From Lysobacter antibioticus (GTDB lineage: Bacteria > Pseudomonadota > Gammaproteobacteria > Xanthomonadales > Xanthomonadaceae): 32,438 nucleotides of DNA. The stretch is from assembly GCF_000731095.1 (NCBI RefSeq), contig NZ_JMTZ01000167.1, forward strand, positions 1-32,438. Reading direction: 5' to 3'. Made by a program: the position numbers and the translations under genes. The notes beneath the pieces were generated by a model. The model saw only the letters and a program-made list of their open reading frames with translations. It searched no databases and was not told where the DNA came from. Positions 1 through 8,554 of this stretch are shown here, piece by piece. Positions within the stretch are counted from its first letter, which is position 1, and each line of letters opens with the position of its first letter.

Positions 1-254
1 CTTGTCCTATCGAAAAACGGCGCACGTCCTGTGCGCCGCCCTCCGGGTCTACGGTTACATCGCGAGCTCGGTACTGCGCCAAGCTTGCACAGCAAAAGCA
101 AGACAGCAAAACAGCCGGCTTAACGGTGCAATCGCGAACGCGAACCGCGAATTGTTTCATTACTGCACAAATCCGCCCCGAATCCTGGGGTCACCCCTAG
201 TCCCCCGCAAGCCAGCGCAACTGTAAAGTCGCGACCATCCTCACAGTTGCGCCC
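1..254. other. Leader region upstream of the LysM gene, no gene seen
   Basis: No convincing gene lies here. The open frame from base 2 has no recognisable protein features. The stretch around 75-180 is richer in A and T than its surroundings and probably carries the promoter of the gene starting at 255, but no clear -35/-10 pair stands out. No Shine-Dalgarno-like sequence is obvious before 255. Confidence 0.4.
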
Positions 255-1973
255 ATGCCACTCATGACCGGTGTCTACGCCACCCAGGGCCCGTCGCCCA
301 CCCTGCCCCAACCGCAGAACCAACCCCAGACTCATACCGTCGTCAACGACCAGAGCGTCGTCGAAATCGCCGCTCTCTACGGCATCACACCACAGGCGCT
401 GCGTCAGGCCAACCCGGAACTGTTCCAGGACAAGGAACGGCGGATGGAAGCCAGCATGACCGGCAAGGGCGATCCGATCTTTCACGGCGACGAGCTCAAG
501 ATCCCCGCGGCGACGATGAGCGTCACCGAAGAAACCATCGTCACCGACTTCGACCCGACCCACCCCACCGCCTCCAGCGAGTACGGCGTGGAGGTCAGCG
601 ACGGCAGCCAGCGCGGCGGCATTTCCTGGAGCCCGGGCAACGGCAGCGTCAAGCTGACCCAGGGCAGCACCGTGCCCGGCCCCGGCGGCATCGAGATGCG
701 CCAGGATTCGGAGATCGAGGTCAAGCAGCAAAACAAGGACGGCAAGACCGAGTTCGAAGTCACCGCCGTGTTCTCGGTATCCGGCGCTGCCGGCGCCGGC
801 AACAAGAGCGTCGATGTCGAAGGCAGCGCAGGCGCAGGTCATCGCCTGCGCTACAAGGTCGTATTGCCGGGCGAGAACCAGAACCCGCAAACCGCCGCCA
901 AGGTGAATCCCTTCGACCCGACCACGATCCCGGTCGGTGCCACCGTAACCCTGGACTCGCAGAACTTCACCCAGACCCAGTTCTCCGCGGCGTTCCAGAA
1001 GCTCTTCGACGACGCCTTCCCGAAGGGCCCACGCCTGGGCGTGACCGCCGACGGCGAGAACAAAGTCGCTACCGGTTCGGCCTACAGCGTCACCCGCACC
1101 AGCGAAACCAGCGTGCGCGTCGATATCGGCGCACTGCAGGCGATCGAGCAAAAGAGCGGCGTGCTGCCGTCGATCAACTTCGGCCCGCTCAGCCTCGATC
1201 TCGGCCCGGGCATCCAGGCCAACAAGGGGCATTCGGTGCTGCGCACGGCCGAGTTCGACCTGTCCAAGCCCGACGGCCAGGCCGCCTACGCCCATTTCAC
1301 CGCCACCGGCGAAGTCGCCGCCCAGAACGACGGCGTCAGCAACGTCGCTACGCTCGAGCGCTACAACTTCTCCGACCAGTTGCGCTTGAACGGCGAAGTC
1401 TCCTACGAGCAGGGCGACACCATGGCCCGCGCCTACGCCTCGTTCGGCGGCCCGCAAACCACCTACGGTTACGTCAAGACCAGCTATCCGGACGGGTCTT
1501 ACAGTTACACGATCACCCCGCCGATGCGCGGCAACGACGACCCGCCCCTTCAGGTCGTCTGCCACTACGACGCCCAAGGCAACGAGATCGCCTCCGAACG
1601 TACCTACGAGTACAACCTCAAGGTGCCCACCGACGCCGACGCCAAGACCTGGAACTACATGCTCACCGGCGACATCAAGGGTAATGGCCCGGTGCAGGTC
1701 GGAAAGGACGCCAAGGTGACGTTCACCGAAGCGCAGATGCAGGCCTTGATGAAGCAGACCAACATCACGGCCCACGCCGAAGGCACCCTGCCCGGCAACA
1801 GCGCCGAGAGACTCGGCGAGTACAAGGACCCGTTCCAGTTCGGCATGACCCTGGGCCGCATCCTCGACTCCGACCCCCACCGTCTGACGATGGACCTGTT
1901 CTTCGTTTCCGACGGCGCCGACGGCAGCATCGCCAACAACGACCGGGCGCGGATCGACATGACCATCGAGTGA
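255..1973 (+). CDS. LysM-domain-containing protein of unknown function
   Basis: 572 residues. Residues about 28-85 look like a LysM domain: a T-H-T-V-V start, a helix containing VVEIAALYGITPQALRQANP, and a closing L-K-I-P. LysM domains bind N-acetylglucosamine polymers such as peptidoglycan or chitin. The remaining ~490 residues are not recognised; they are rich in short beta-strand-like segments, Gly, Asp and Thr, and have little hydrophobic content. There is no signal peptide or membrane segment, so a cell-wall role would need a non-Sec export route; it could also be cytoplasmic. ATG 255 was chosen, with ATG 264 as an alternative; neither has a good ribosome binding site. It is monocistronic and ends at a strong hairpin at 2019-2044. 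The coding call is strong because it is long, in one frame and protein-like; the function is unknown. Confidence 0.8.
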   Translation: MPLMTGVYATQGPSPTLPQPQNQPQTHTVVNDQSVVEIAALYGITPQALRQANPELFQDKERRMEASMTGKGDPIFHGDELKIPAATMSVTEETIVTDFDPTHPTASSEYGVEVSDGSQRGGISWSPGNGSVKLTQGSTVPGPGGIEMRQDSEIEVKQQNKDGKTEFEVTAVFSVSGAAGAGNKSVDVEGSAGAGHRLRYKVVLPGENQNPQTAAKVNPFDPTTIPVGATVTLDSQNFTQTQFSAAFQKLFDDAFPKGPRLGVTADGENKVATGSAYSVTRTSETSVRVDIGALQAIEQKSGVLPSINFGPLSLDLGPGIQANKGHSVLRTAEFDLSKPDGQAAYAHFTATGEVAAQNDGVSNVATLERYNFSDQLRLNGEVSYEQGDTMARAYASFGGPQTTYGYVKTSYPDGSYSYTITPPMRGNDDPPLQVVCHYDAQGNEIASERTYEYNLKVPTDADAKTWNYMLTGDIKGNGPVQVGKDAKVTFTEAQMQALMKQTNITAHAEGTLPGNSAERLGEYKDPFQFGMTLGRILDSDPHRLTMDLFFVSDGADGSIANNDRARIDMTIE

Positions 1974-2018
1974 TGGCTCGCAGCCGACGCTGCGAACCAT
2001 CGATCGCGCGCCCCCAGG

Positions 2019-2044
2019 AAAGGCCCCGCCGATGCGGGGCCTTT
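2019..2044. terminator. Bidirectional intrinsic terminator
   Basis: An 11-bp perfect stem (AAAGGCCCCGC / GCGGGGCCTTT) with a 4-base loop lies between the convergent genes ending at 1973 (+) and 2071 (-). The A and T tracts at its ends suit termination in both directions. Confidence 0.85.
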
Positions 2045-2070
2045 CTCGTCATCCTCGAAAGTCTGTGCGA

Positions 2071-3063
2071 TCAAAATGCAGGCAGCGCCTCGCATTGCAC
2101 TGCAGCGGCCTGCATCGCCGCCGGCGTGGGCAAAACCCTGGATATCGGCGCCGGCGCCGGCACCGGCACGCTGACGCCTGGCGTCGGCGCGCACGCGGGC
2201 AGCGGCGGTGCGAGCGGCCAGGATCGCGTCTGCGCAACGGTCGACGAAGCGGACGGCAGGCTCCGCATGAAGTCGACGGTCTCGGTAATCCAGCCGCGGT
2301 TCTCACCGACGTTGTGCGAGCACATCACCGGGCTCCAGACGATGAAACCCGAAGCCTTCGCGCCCAGTTGATCCAATTGCCGACGCCAGCGATCCGCGGG
2401 CAGGTACGTGGGCTCGGGATCGCCGCCGCAGGTCGCCTCTTCCTGCGGCCGGATATAGGGAATCAGCGGCTTGCTGGAGTTAACGTTGCGAGCGGAGACC
2501 ACGCGATTGTCGAGCCGGCGTTCCCAGGTCGCCTGAGTCAGCGTGGGAGCCGTGTACAAATGCGGGAAGAAACCGTCCTGGTATTGCGACAGATCGCGTG
2601 CGCAATCGAGGTACTGATCGCTGTTCGGCCCGAGCAGGTCGTAGGCGCCGATCATGTGGCCGGGCGCTGCTTCCTTGGCCCAGAGGAACAGCTGGCGCCA
2701 GAGTCTGTAGCGTCGATGCGCTTGTGCGGCATCGACGTTCTTGATCCAGATGTTCTCGAAGTCGAGCACGACCGGCCCGCGGTGCACCGCGGCGGCCTGT
2801 ACCGCGGCCTGGAACTCGGCCTTAGGCGGCAGCTTGTCGTCGGCGGTGCAGGCGATCCACTCCTGTCGCTGGTACAGGATGTTCGCCTTGACCAGCCCGG
2901 CCTCGCCGACCAGATCGACATCCTGGTAGTGAGTATTGTCGTAGGCATGGAACGGTGCGGCTGCCGGCTGCTGCGCGTTCGCGGCGAGCTGCGGCGCCGC
3001 GAACATCGTCGTAGCGGCCAGGAACGCCAATGCGCTGGCCAGCGAGTGTCGCCGTATCTTCAT
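2071..3063 (-). CDS. Exported protein, probable TIM-barrel glycoside-hydrolase-like fold
   Basis: 330 residues from the ATG at 3063. This start is preceded by an AAAGGA ribosome binding site and begins a good Sec signal peptide (MKIRRHS, then an Ala/Leu-rich core ending ANA). The frame stays open upstream to 3144 but without signal-peptide logic. The body alternates strands and helices as in a (beta/alpha)8 barrel, with a VVLDFENIWIK segment carrying acidic residues at a strand end, a GAYDLLGP strand, and a late GFIVWSP strand. This resembles hyaluronidase-like and related glycosidase barrels, but no family can be named. The last ~55 residues are rich in Pro and Ala and look disordered. It is transcribed alone and ends at the shared terminator at 2019-2044. 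Assignment as exported is firm; enzymatic activity is an inference. Confidence 0.75.
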   Translation of the reverse strand: MKIRRHSLASALAFLAATTMFAAPQLAANAQQPAAAPFHAYDNTHYQDVDLVGEAGLVKANILYQRQEWIACTADDKLPPKAEFQAAVQAAAVHRGPVVLDFENIWIKNVDAAQAHRRYRLWRQLFLWAKEAAPGHMIGAYDLLGPNSDQYLDCARDLSQYQDGFFPHLYTAPTLTQATWERRLDNRVVSARNVNSSKPLIPYIRPQEEATCGGDPEPTYLPADRWRRQLDQLGAKASGFIVWSPVMCSHNVGENRGWITETVDFMRSLPSASSTVAQTRSWPLAPPLPACAPTPGVSVPVPAPAPISRVLPTPAAMQAAAVQCEALPAF

Positions 3064-3216
3064 TGCGGATCGTCCTTTGCGGGCTCCCGCGCAACCGTCG
3101 TTGCGATGCGCGCGAAAGCGATGGGGGATCCGAATTCTAATCACGCGCCGGAACGCAGGCCGCGTGCCGCTTCACAGTGCGCAACGAGCGTAGCCTGCCT
3201 CGCGGCCAAACAAGGA

Positions 3217-3238
3217 GCCCCGCGATCGCTCGCGGGGC
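3217..3238 (-). terminator. Intrinsic terminator after the lectin gene
   Basis: A 9-bp perfect stem (GCCCCGCGA / TCGCGGGGC) with a 4-base loop, about 40 bases beyond the stop of the lectin gene at 3280. On the minus strand it is followed by a T-rich run. Confidence 0.75.
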
Positions 3239-3279
3239 CTTCGCCTTGCAGATTCGACTATCGCGATGGATCCGGCCGA

Positions 3280-3729
3280 TCAGTTATCGGGATCGTTGGC
3301 AAGCTGACGGATCACCAAGCCTTGGTTGTACAGCGCCAGGAAATCGCCTTGATCGGTGATGTACCAGGCCATGCCCGGATACGGTGCGCCGATGACGCCG
3401 CCGCGGCTGGTCCACAGCACCGCATCGTCGGAGATGCGCAGGACATTGAACACCGCGAAGGGCTCGAAGACGGTCTTGTAGCCGCCGCTGCCGTGGGTCT
3501 GGCTGTTCCACAGCGGGCGCGAGTCGGCGACGCGGTAGAACACCAGGTTGCCGTCGCCCTGCATGGTCAACCGGTACTGCAGGTTGTTGGAATAGATCGA
3601 TTGCCCGGCCCACAGGGTCGTGCCCTCGGGGATCTGTTTCAGCGCCGATTGAGCCAGGGCCGATTGCGACACCGTCAACAGCAGGCACAAAGCCAACATA
3701 TGCAGGAAACCTGCGGTCACCTTTTTCAT
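3280..3729 (-). CDS. Exported B-type (bulb-type, GNA-like) lectin-domain protein
   Basis: 149 residues from the ATG at 3729, which begins a clear signal peptide (MKKVTAGF, hydrophobic core, cleavage near SALAQ). ATG 3747 would only add six residues in front of it. The mature part shows the bulb-lectin mannose-binding pattern QxDxNLVxY as LTMQGDGNLVFYR, and a second, degenerate site in ITDQGDFLALYN. It is about one 110-residue beta-prism domain. Proteins of this fold bind mannose-type sugars; some bacterial ones are bacteriocins or surface adhesins. It lies 216 bases upstream of the TIM-barrel gene on the same strand but has its own terminator, so the two are separate units. No partner gene shows whether it is a toxin or a sugar-binding surface protein. 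Confidence 0.85.
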   Translation of the reverse strand: MKKVTAGFLHMLALCLLLTVSQSALAQSALKQIPEGTTLWAGQSIYSNNLQYRLTMQGDGNLVFYRVADSRPLWNSQTHGSGGYKTVFEPFAVFNVLRISDDAVLWTSRGGVIGAPYPGMAWYITDQGDFLALYNQGLVIRQLANDPDN

Positions 3730-3926
3730 CGATACGCTCCACTCCATGGGGAGGCTCGACTTCAGCGAACCACGCGCGCACGATCAAGCATGCGAGCCAC
3801 GAATCGGCTGCATGCAGATGCCAATCGTGACCGATTCGGGATCGCGTCCGTGATCGTCACTCGCCACGAACGACGCGGGCAGATCCCCCATCGCATGCAT
3901 TTCCAGGCACGGCCTTCGACCAGGGA

Positions 3927-4454
3927 TTATGGCTCGCCCCGCAGGGCATGCACGCATACCAACGGGCCACTGTCGAACCTGTCGCGGACCGTTCGGATCT
4001 CGACGAAACCCTGCGCGGCCAGCCGCGCGGCGCATGCCGTAGCGATCGAATCGAGCTGCGATTCGTTCGGCGGCTGAAACGCCAGGCACAGCGCGCCACC
4101 GGGCTTGAGCACGCGCGCCAACACCCGCAACTCGGCCGTCGGCCGCAGCCAGAAGACATTGACGTTGACGGCGAATGCCTTGTCGAAGCTGTGCGCCGAC
4201 GATTCGAAGCAAGCCAGCTCGGTGGCGAGAAACACGGCCTTACCGGATGCGATATGAGCGGCGTTGCGCTTGGTCGCGGTCGCGATGGCCGTGGGCGAAC
4301 GGTCGATCGCGGTGATCCGCCCGCGTTCGAGGCGTGGACAGACCAACGCCACGGCGGCGCCGTTGCCGCAACCGATTTCGAGCAATTCGTCGGCGCCGGC
4401 CGGATCGAGCCGCTCGACCGCCCAGCCGATTCGATCCGGGGTTCTGGCTTGCAT
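3927..4454 (-). CDS. Class I SAM-dependent methyltransferase, small
   Basis: 175 residues. Motif I is clear near residues 25-33 (LLEIGCGNG). A strand ending in an acidic residue follows (ITAIDRSP, about residues 48-55), and a motif like VLKPGGALCLAF sits in the middle. These are hallmarks of the Rossmann-fold SAM-binding domain of Methyltransf_11/25-type enzymes. The substrate cannot be read from the sequence. The start at 4454 has a strong GGAGG ribosome binding site six bases upstream. The gene lies 34 bases after the stop of the MocR-type regulator on the same strand, so the two may be co-transcribed. No signal peptide; cytoplasmic. Confidence 0.85.
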   Translation of the reverse strand: MQARTPDRIGWAVERLDPAGADELLEIGCGNGAAVALVCPRLERGRITAIDRSPTAIATATKRNAAHIASGKAVFLATELACFESSAHSFDKAFAVNVNVFWLRPTAELRVLARVLKPGGALCLAFQPPNESQLDSIATACAARLAAQGFVEIRTVRDRFDSGPLVCVHALRGEP

Positions 4455-4488
4455 CCGTGGCCTCCGTGCGTACCGAACAAGCTTGCAA

Positions 4489-6012
4489 TCAGGAGCTGCA
4501 ACCAGCGTCGATGGAACGAACGGCAGCGATGGCCTGGCCTACGATCTCCAAGCCGGAACGGGTCGCCGCGTGCGATGCGCCAGCGAATCCGAACACCAGG
4601 CCGCCACGCTCGCTCGCACCGTACTTCGACAAGGGGTGAACCACCACGCCGGCGCGCGCGCATTCGGCGGCGACGGCGCGATCGTCGATCGCCAGGCCCG
4701 GCTTGAACAAGGCGGCGACATGCATGCCGGCGGTGGCGGGGCCGAACTCCAGTGCCTCGGCCAACGCACGGGCCTGCTCGAGGAAATCCAAACGGCGCTC
4801 GTCGTAGATCGTGCGGGTCTTGCGCAGGTGGCGGGCCAGATGGCCTTCGTGAATGAAGGCCGCCAACACGCCCTGCATCAGCAAGGCGGTATGGCCATCG
4901 GCGACATGTTTGGCATCGACGAAGGCCGCGACCAGGGGCTCGGGCACGATGGCGTAGGCGATACGCAGCGCCGGAAACAGGATCTTGTTGAAACTGCCGA
5001 CGTAGATGACGCGTCCGTCATCGTCCATGCCTTGCAGGGAGGCGATCGGCCGGCCTTCGTAGCGGTAGTCGCCGTCGTAATCGTCTTCGATGACATAGGC
5101 GTCGTGTTGCCGAGTCCAGTCGAGCAAGGCCTGGCGCCGCTCCATCGACATTTCGTAGCCCATCGGATACTGGTGCGCGGGCGTGACGTAGGCCAGGCGC
5201 GCATCCGGCGCCAACCTGCGGCCCGCGGCGACATCGAGCCCCTGTTCGTCGACCGGCACCGGCACGACTTGCAGGCCGGCCGCACGCAGGCAGTGCTGCA
5301 CCGGCTGGTAGCCCGGCGTTTCCGCCCAGGCGAGGTCGCCGGTATCGGCCAATACTTTTCCGGCCAGTTCCACCGCCTGCTGCGTGCTGGTGACCACGAT
5401 CACCTGTTCGGGCGAACAGCGCGTGGCGCGCATCGCCGAGGCGTGCGCGGCGATGGCCTCACGCAACGCGGGCAAACCGTTGCTGGCACCGTAAACCCAG
5501 TACGCAGTGCCGGCCCGGGTGGCCTCGCGCTGCAGCAGACGATTCCACACCGCGCGCGGAAACAGGTCGATCGGCGGCAGCGAAGGCGTGAACGGGACCG
5601 CCGACGCCGGCTGGTAATGGCCGGGATAACTCCGCAGCGCAATCGCTCGCCGCGACAATCGACGTTCGCCCTCGGCAGCCGCGGCCTGCGTGCTGCGTTT
5701 GGCTGCGAGTGGACGCGTATCGCGTTCGGGCAGGCTTGCGGCGACGAAACTGCCGGCGCCGCGGCGGCGCACGATATAGCCGTCGGCGACCAACTGACCC
5801 AGTGCCCAATCGACGGTGTTGCGGGCGACGCCGAGGTCCTGGGCCAGGACCCGGCTCGACGGCAGGCGCGCATTCGGTGCCAGCGCGCCGCTGACGATGG
5901 CGCTGCGGATGCGCTCGCAAATACGTGCGTACGCAGGCTGGCCCTGTCCCGTCTCGAGACCGGTGACGTCGACGGAGAATACCGAACCGGCATGCTTGGC
6001 CATGCCGCGCAT
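4489..6012 (-). CDS. MocR-family transcriptional regulator (GntR wHTH fused to PLP aminotransferase fold)
   Basis: 507 residues from the ATG at 6012, chosen because an AAGGG ribosome binding site lies five bases upstream; ATG 6003 is the alternative. Residues about 20-85 form a GntR-type winged helix (RICERIRSAIVSGALAPNARLPSSR, then LGVARNTVDWALGQL). The rest is a fold-type I aminotransferase domain: YVIEDDYDGDYRY holds the Asp that contacts the pyridine nitrogen, and YVGSFNKILFPALRIAY carries the Schiff-base lysine. MocR proteins sense pyridoxal phosphate or an amino compound and usually act on a divergent gene. Here the divergent gene is an exported protein of unknown function from 6279, and the methyltransferase follows 34 bases downstream. 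Its length fits the family. The target pathway is not shown by the context. Confidence 0.9.
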   Translation of the reverse strand: MRGMAKHAGSVFSVDVTGLETGQGQPAYARICERIRSAIVSGALAPNARLPSSRVLAQDLGVARNTVDWALGQLVADGYIVRRRGAGSFVAASLPERDTRPLAAKRSTQAAAAEGERRLSRRAIALRSYPGHYQPASAVPFTPSLPPIDLFPRAVWNRLLQREATRAGTAYWVYGASNGLPALREAIAAHASAMRATRCSPEQVIVVTSTQQAVELAGKVLADTGDLAWAETPGYQPVQHCLRAAGLQVVPVPVDEQGLDVAAGRRLAPDARLAYVTPAHQYPMGYEMSMERRQALLDWTRQHDAYVIEDDYDGDYRYEGRPIASLQGMDDDGRVIYVGSFNKILFPALRIAYAIVPEPLVAAFVDAKHVADGHTALLMQGVLAAFIHEGHLARHLRKTRTIYDERRLDFLEQARALAEALEFGPATAGMHVAALFKPGLAIDDRAVAAECARAGVVVHPLSKYGASERGGLVFGFAGASHAATRSGLEIVGQAIAAVRSIDAGCSS

Positions 6013-6278
6013 ACTAGCCCTTGATGCGCGCGTGCTCCATCGTCCAGTGGGTTTCCCGATGACGGCCGCCGTCCTGCGAGAACGCCTGCTCCCGGTGCTC
6101 GGCGCGTCCAGCGGAAACCGACCGCGCGCTTGCCGTCCAACCCGATACCTCGACATCGGCACGGCACCGACGCGGTGGCATCGCCGCCGATGCCAGAATG
6201 GCCCTTGCTGCGCTGCAGGCGCCATCGCATGGTGCGGTCACCGCTCGCAGGTCGAGCCCGCCGACACCGAGCCCAACG

Positions 6279-6887
6279 ATGATCGCCGCCCCTCTCCTTC
6301 GCATCGGCCTGTTGGCCGCCAGCCTCGCCGTCCTGCTCGCATTCGATGCCCAGGCCGCTCAAGCCGCGCCTACGCCCGCGAAGAACGCCGCCAGCGCCAC
6401 AGCGCCGGATGGACAGCACGACTTCGACTGGGAGATCGGCGCCTGGACAACCCGGGTGTCGCGGCTGCAGAGCCCGCTCAGCGGCAGCCAGACTTGGGTC
6501 GAGCTGGAAGGCACCACCGTGGTGCGCAAGCTGTTCGACGGCCGCGCCAACCTCGCCGAGCTCGACATCGCAGGCCCCTCCGGTCGCATCCAAGGCATTT
6601 CGTTGCGCCTGTACGAACCGCAGACGCGGCAGTGGAACATCAACTACGCCAGCCTGCGCTCGGGCACGCTGACCGCGCCGATCGCCGGCGCCTTCAAGAA
6701 CGGGCGCGGTGAATTCTTCGGACGCGATAGCTTGGACGGCCGGCCGATCCTGGTCCGCTTCGTCATCGAATGCGCGACGCGCGACGTCTGTCGTTTCGAG
6801 CAGGCTTTCTCCGCCGACGACGGCAAGAGCTGGGAACTGAACTGGATCGCGACCGATAGCCGCATCGCCGACTCTGCGCCCCATTGA
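6279..6887 (+). CDS. Exported conserved protein of unknown function
   Basis: 202 residues from ATG 6279. It has a good signal peptide (MIAAPLLRIG, Leu/Ala core, cleavage near AQAAQA). The open frame extends upstream to 6198 without sense. The mature part starts with HDFDWEIGAWTTRV, a pattern seen in DUF1579-like lipocalin-type beta barrels (FDFLxGxW), followed by many beta strands; membership is tentative. It is transcribed divergently from the MocR-type regulator. Its stop codon lies inside the first unit of a 36-bp tandem repeat (6878-6985), so the 3' end may have been reshaped by repeat expansion. Confidence 0.75.
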   Translation: MIAAPLLRIGLLAASLAVLLAFDAQAAQAAPTPAKNAASATAPDGQHDFDWEIGAWTTRVSRLQSPLSGSQTWVELEGTTVVRKLFDGRANLAELDIAGPSGRIQGISLRLYEPQTRQWNINYASLRSGTLTAPIAGAFKNGRGEFFGRDSLDGRPILVRFVIECATRDVCRFEQAFSADDGKSWELNWIATDSRIADSAPH

Positions 6888-6985
6888 AGAGCGAGGCCCC
6901 GCCGAAGAACGACGCCCCATTGAAGAGCGAGGCTCCGCCGAAGAACGACGCCCCACTGAAGAACAAGGCCCACCGAAGAGCCGTT
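6878..6985. repeat. 36-bp tandem repeat, three units
   Basis: Three consecutive 36-bp units start at 6878, 6914 and 6950. Units 1 and 2 differ at one base; unit 3 is diverged. Each begins GCCCCATTGAAGAGC or GCCCCACTGAAGAAC. The first unit includes the stop codon of the exported-protein gene. The unit is 12 codons long, but the plus frame is closed by TGA in every unit, so it is not translated in that frame. Confidence 0.85.
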
Positions 6986-7024
6986 GCCGGCGTTCGCTCC
7001 TTGCCGTAGCGTTGCCGCTCTGAA

Positions 7025-7043
7025 GCGGCGGACGATCCGCCGC
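7025..7043 (+). terminator. Hairpin before the AraC gene, weak terminator or leader structure
   Basis: Perfect 8-bp stem (GCGGCGGA / TCCGCCGC) with a three-base loop, followed by CCTTCGTTG. It could terminate transcription from 6279-6887 or form part of the leader of the AraC gene starting at 7070. There is no real T tract. Confidence 0.4.
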
Positions 7044-7069
7044 CTTCGTTGCCCGACGGCACAAGGCGC

Positions 7070-7861
7070 ATGGCCCGCAACCCGCATCGCCACATGCAAT
7101 GGTTCCAGCAAGCGCCGTGCCCGGCGCTGCGACCGTTCGTGCGGCGTTTCATGGTGGTGGAGTTCGCCGCCGACCACGCCGATACCCACCTGCCCGATAC
7201 CGGCAGCGTGGCCGCGTTTACATTTCGCGGCCGCTGTCGCATCGACGGCGGGCGCTGGGTGCCGCAAGCGGCGTTCACCGGTTTGCGCGACACCTTGCGC
7301 GCGCACGACCACCACGCCGGGCATTCGGTGCTGCTGGCCGCGTTCACCCCGGTCGGCGCGGCCGCGTTCCTGCGGCCCTCGCAGGAGGCGTTCAGGGGCG
7401 CCACGACCGACCTGAGCGAGTCGCTCGATCGCGCCGACGAGCTCGAACGCCTGCACGAACAACTCGCCAGCGCATCCGATCATCGCCAGCGCGTCGCGCA
7501 GTTGCAGCATTTCCTGTTGGCGCGCTTACGCGAAAGCGCACCCGACCCGCTGATGGCGGCGGCGGTGAGCTGGCTCGAACGCCGGCCCGCCGGCCATCGC
7601 ATCGACGCGCTGACCCGTCACATCGGCCTGAGCCAAAGCGCGCTGGAACGGCGCTTCCGCCGCGTGGTCGGGGTGACCCCGAAGAAATTCGCCTCGATGC
7701 TGCGGCTGCAACACGCGGTGCGCCTGCAGGCGACAGGCCTGGATCTGACCGAGGTCGCACTGGCCGCCGGTTATTACGATCAAGCCCATTTCAACCACGA
7801 CTTCCGCCGTGCGACCGGCAGCGCACCGGCCGCCTTCTTCGCTGCACGCGAACCGGCCTGA
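7070..7861 (+). CDS. AraC-family transcriptional regulator
   Basis: 263 residues from ATG 7070 (AAGG upstream, but close). A TTG at 7049 and ATG 7094 are alternatives. The C-terminal ~100 residues carry the double helix-turn-helix of AraC proteins: HRIDALTRHIGLSQSALERRFRRVVGVTPKKF for the first, and LTEVALAAGYYDQAHFNHDFRRATGSAP for the second with the signature YDQxHFxxDFRRxxGxxP. The N-terminal part begins FQQAPCPALRPFVRRF, typical of the ligand-sensing domain in AraC regulators of one subgroup (DUF6597-like). The effector is unknown. The exported YCII-domain gene follows 50 bases downstream on the same strand and may be in the same unit. Confidence 0.9.
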   Translation: MARNPHRHMQWFQQAPCPALRPFVRRFMVVEFAADHADTHLPDTGSVAAFTFRGRCRIDGGRWVPQAAFTGLRDTLRAHDHHAGHSVLLAAFTPVGAAAFLRPSQEAFRGATTDLSESLDRADELERLHEQLASASDHRQRVAQLQHFLLARLRESAPDPLMAAAVSWLERRPAGHRIDALTRHIGLSQSALERRFRRVVGVTPKKFASMLRLQHAVRLQATGLDLTEVALAAGYYDQAHFNHDFRRATGSAPAAFFAAREPA

Positions 7862-7911
7862 GCGCCGATTTTTTACAAGCCGGCGCACCGGCTTCGCGGC
7901 AGCATGCGCGC

Positions 7912-8394
7912 ATGGTCGCCGTCCGCCCTTACCGCCTCGCCCGATTGCGCGCCGCGCTGCTTTCCGCCGCGCTATGGCCCGCGCTCGCGCTGTCCGCATC
8001 GGCGGCGACCGTCCCTCTACCTGCGAGTCCCTCCATGACTGCCATGAATACCTTCGTCATCCTGTTCCGTCGCGATGGCGGCCCCTTGTCCGAAGCCGAA
8101 CAACTCAGCCTGGGCCGCGACATCGGTGCCTGGGCGCGTCTGCACAACGAGGCCGGGCACCGACTCGCCCCGCGCATCCTCGCGCCCGAAAGCCGGCACA
8201 TCGGCCCGCACCGCGACGCCGTCCAGGCCGAGCCCATGCCGATCACCGCCCTGCTGTTCCTGGAAGCGCGCGACCTCGACGAAGCCGCCCGCGTCGCCGA
8301 ATCCCACCCCGGCATGCGCCACGGCTTCACCGTCGAGGTGCGTGCGTGGTCGGCGCCGAATCCCGCCGCGGCTGCGGCCAACGCGACGCCGTAA
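7912..8394 (+). CDS. YCII-domain protein with a signal peptide
   Basis: 160 residues from ATG 7912. The first ~33 residues look like a signal peptide (RPYRLARLRAALLSAALWP, then Ala-rich to SASA). A cytoplasmic form would start at ATG 8035 or 8044. The following domain (TFVILFRRDGGPLSE, then HRLAPRILAPESRHIGP, PMPITALLFLEARDLDEAARVAESHP) matches the YCII-related ferredoxin-like fold; members are usually small cytoplasmic proteins with a His/Asp active pair. The Asp-His pair is not obvious, but the A-R-x-A-E-S-H-P-G segment has the usual 'ESxP' helix end. No start has a clear ribosome binding site, so the exported reading rests on the signal-like segment. Follows the AraC gene by 50 bases. Confidence 0.7.
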   Translation: MVAVRPYRLARLRAALLSAALWPALALSASAATVPLPASPSMTAMNTFVILFRRDGGPLSEAEQLSLGRDIGAWARLHNEAGHRLAPRILAPESRHIGPHRDAVQAEPMPITALLFLEARDLDEAARVAESHPGMRHGFTVEVRAWSAPNPAAAAANATP

Positions 8395-8554
8395 GCGCCG
8401 CAGCTCCCGGCCCGGAGGCGCGGATTGCCTTAGTGCCGACCGTCTTAATTCTGCAACACGACTGCCACACACTGCCGCAGGTCCGGATCCGCGAGCGCGG
8501 CACCGGGCATTGAAGCGACCGATCGACGGTCCGCAACGAGGCGAGACGAGAACG

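Noticed and set aside
120-2000. 626-residue minus-strand reading opposite the LysM gene
   Set aside because: Val/Gly/Ala/Arg-rich shadow of a GC-rich gene; no domains and no start signals.
2032-4077. 681-residue plus-strand reading over the TIM-barrel and lectin genes
   Set aside because: It lies opposite two convincing signal-peptide genes and shows Arg/Ala-rich shadow composition.
4264-6024. 586-residue plus-strand reading opposite the MocR-type gene
   Set aside because: Shadow frame; the minus strand has complete wHTH and aminotransferase motifs.
6763-7404. Minus-strand reading with a pentapeptide-like run (ASFFGGASLFNG)
   Set aside because: The pattern is only the translation of the 36-bp tandem repeat in a shadow frame; the rest is not protein-like.
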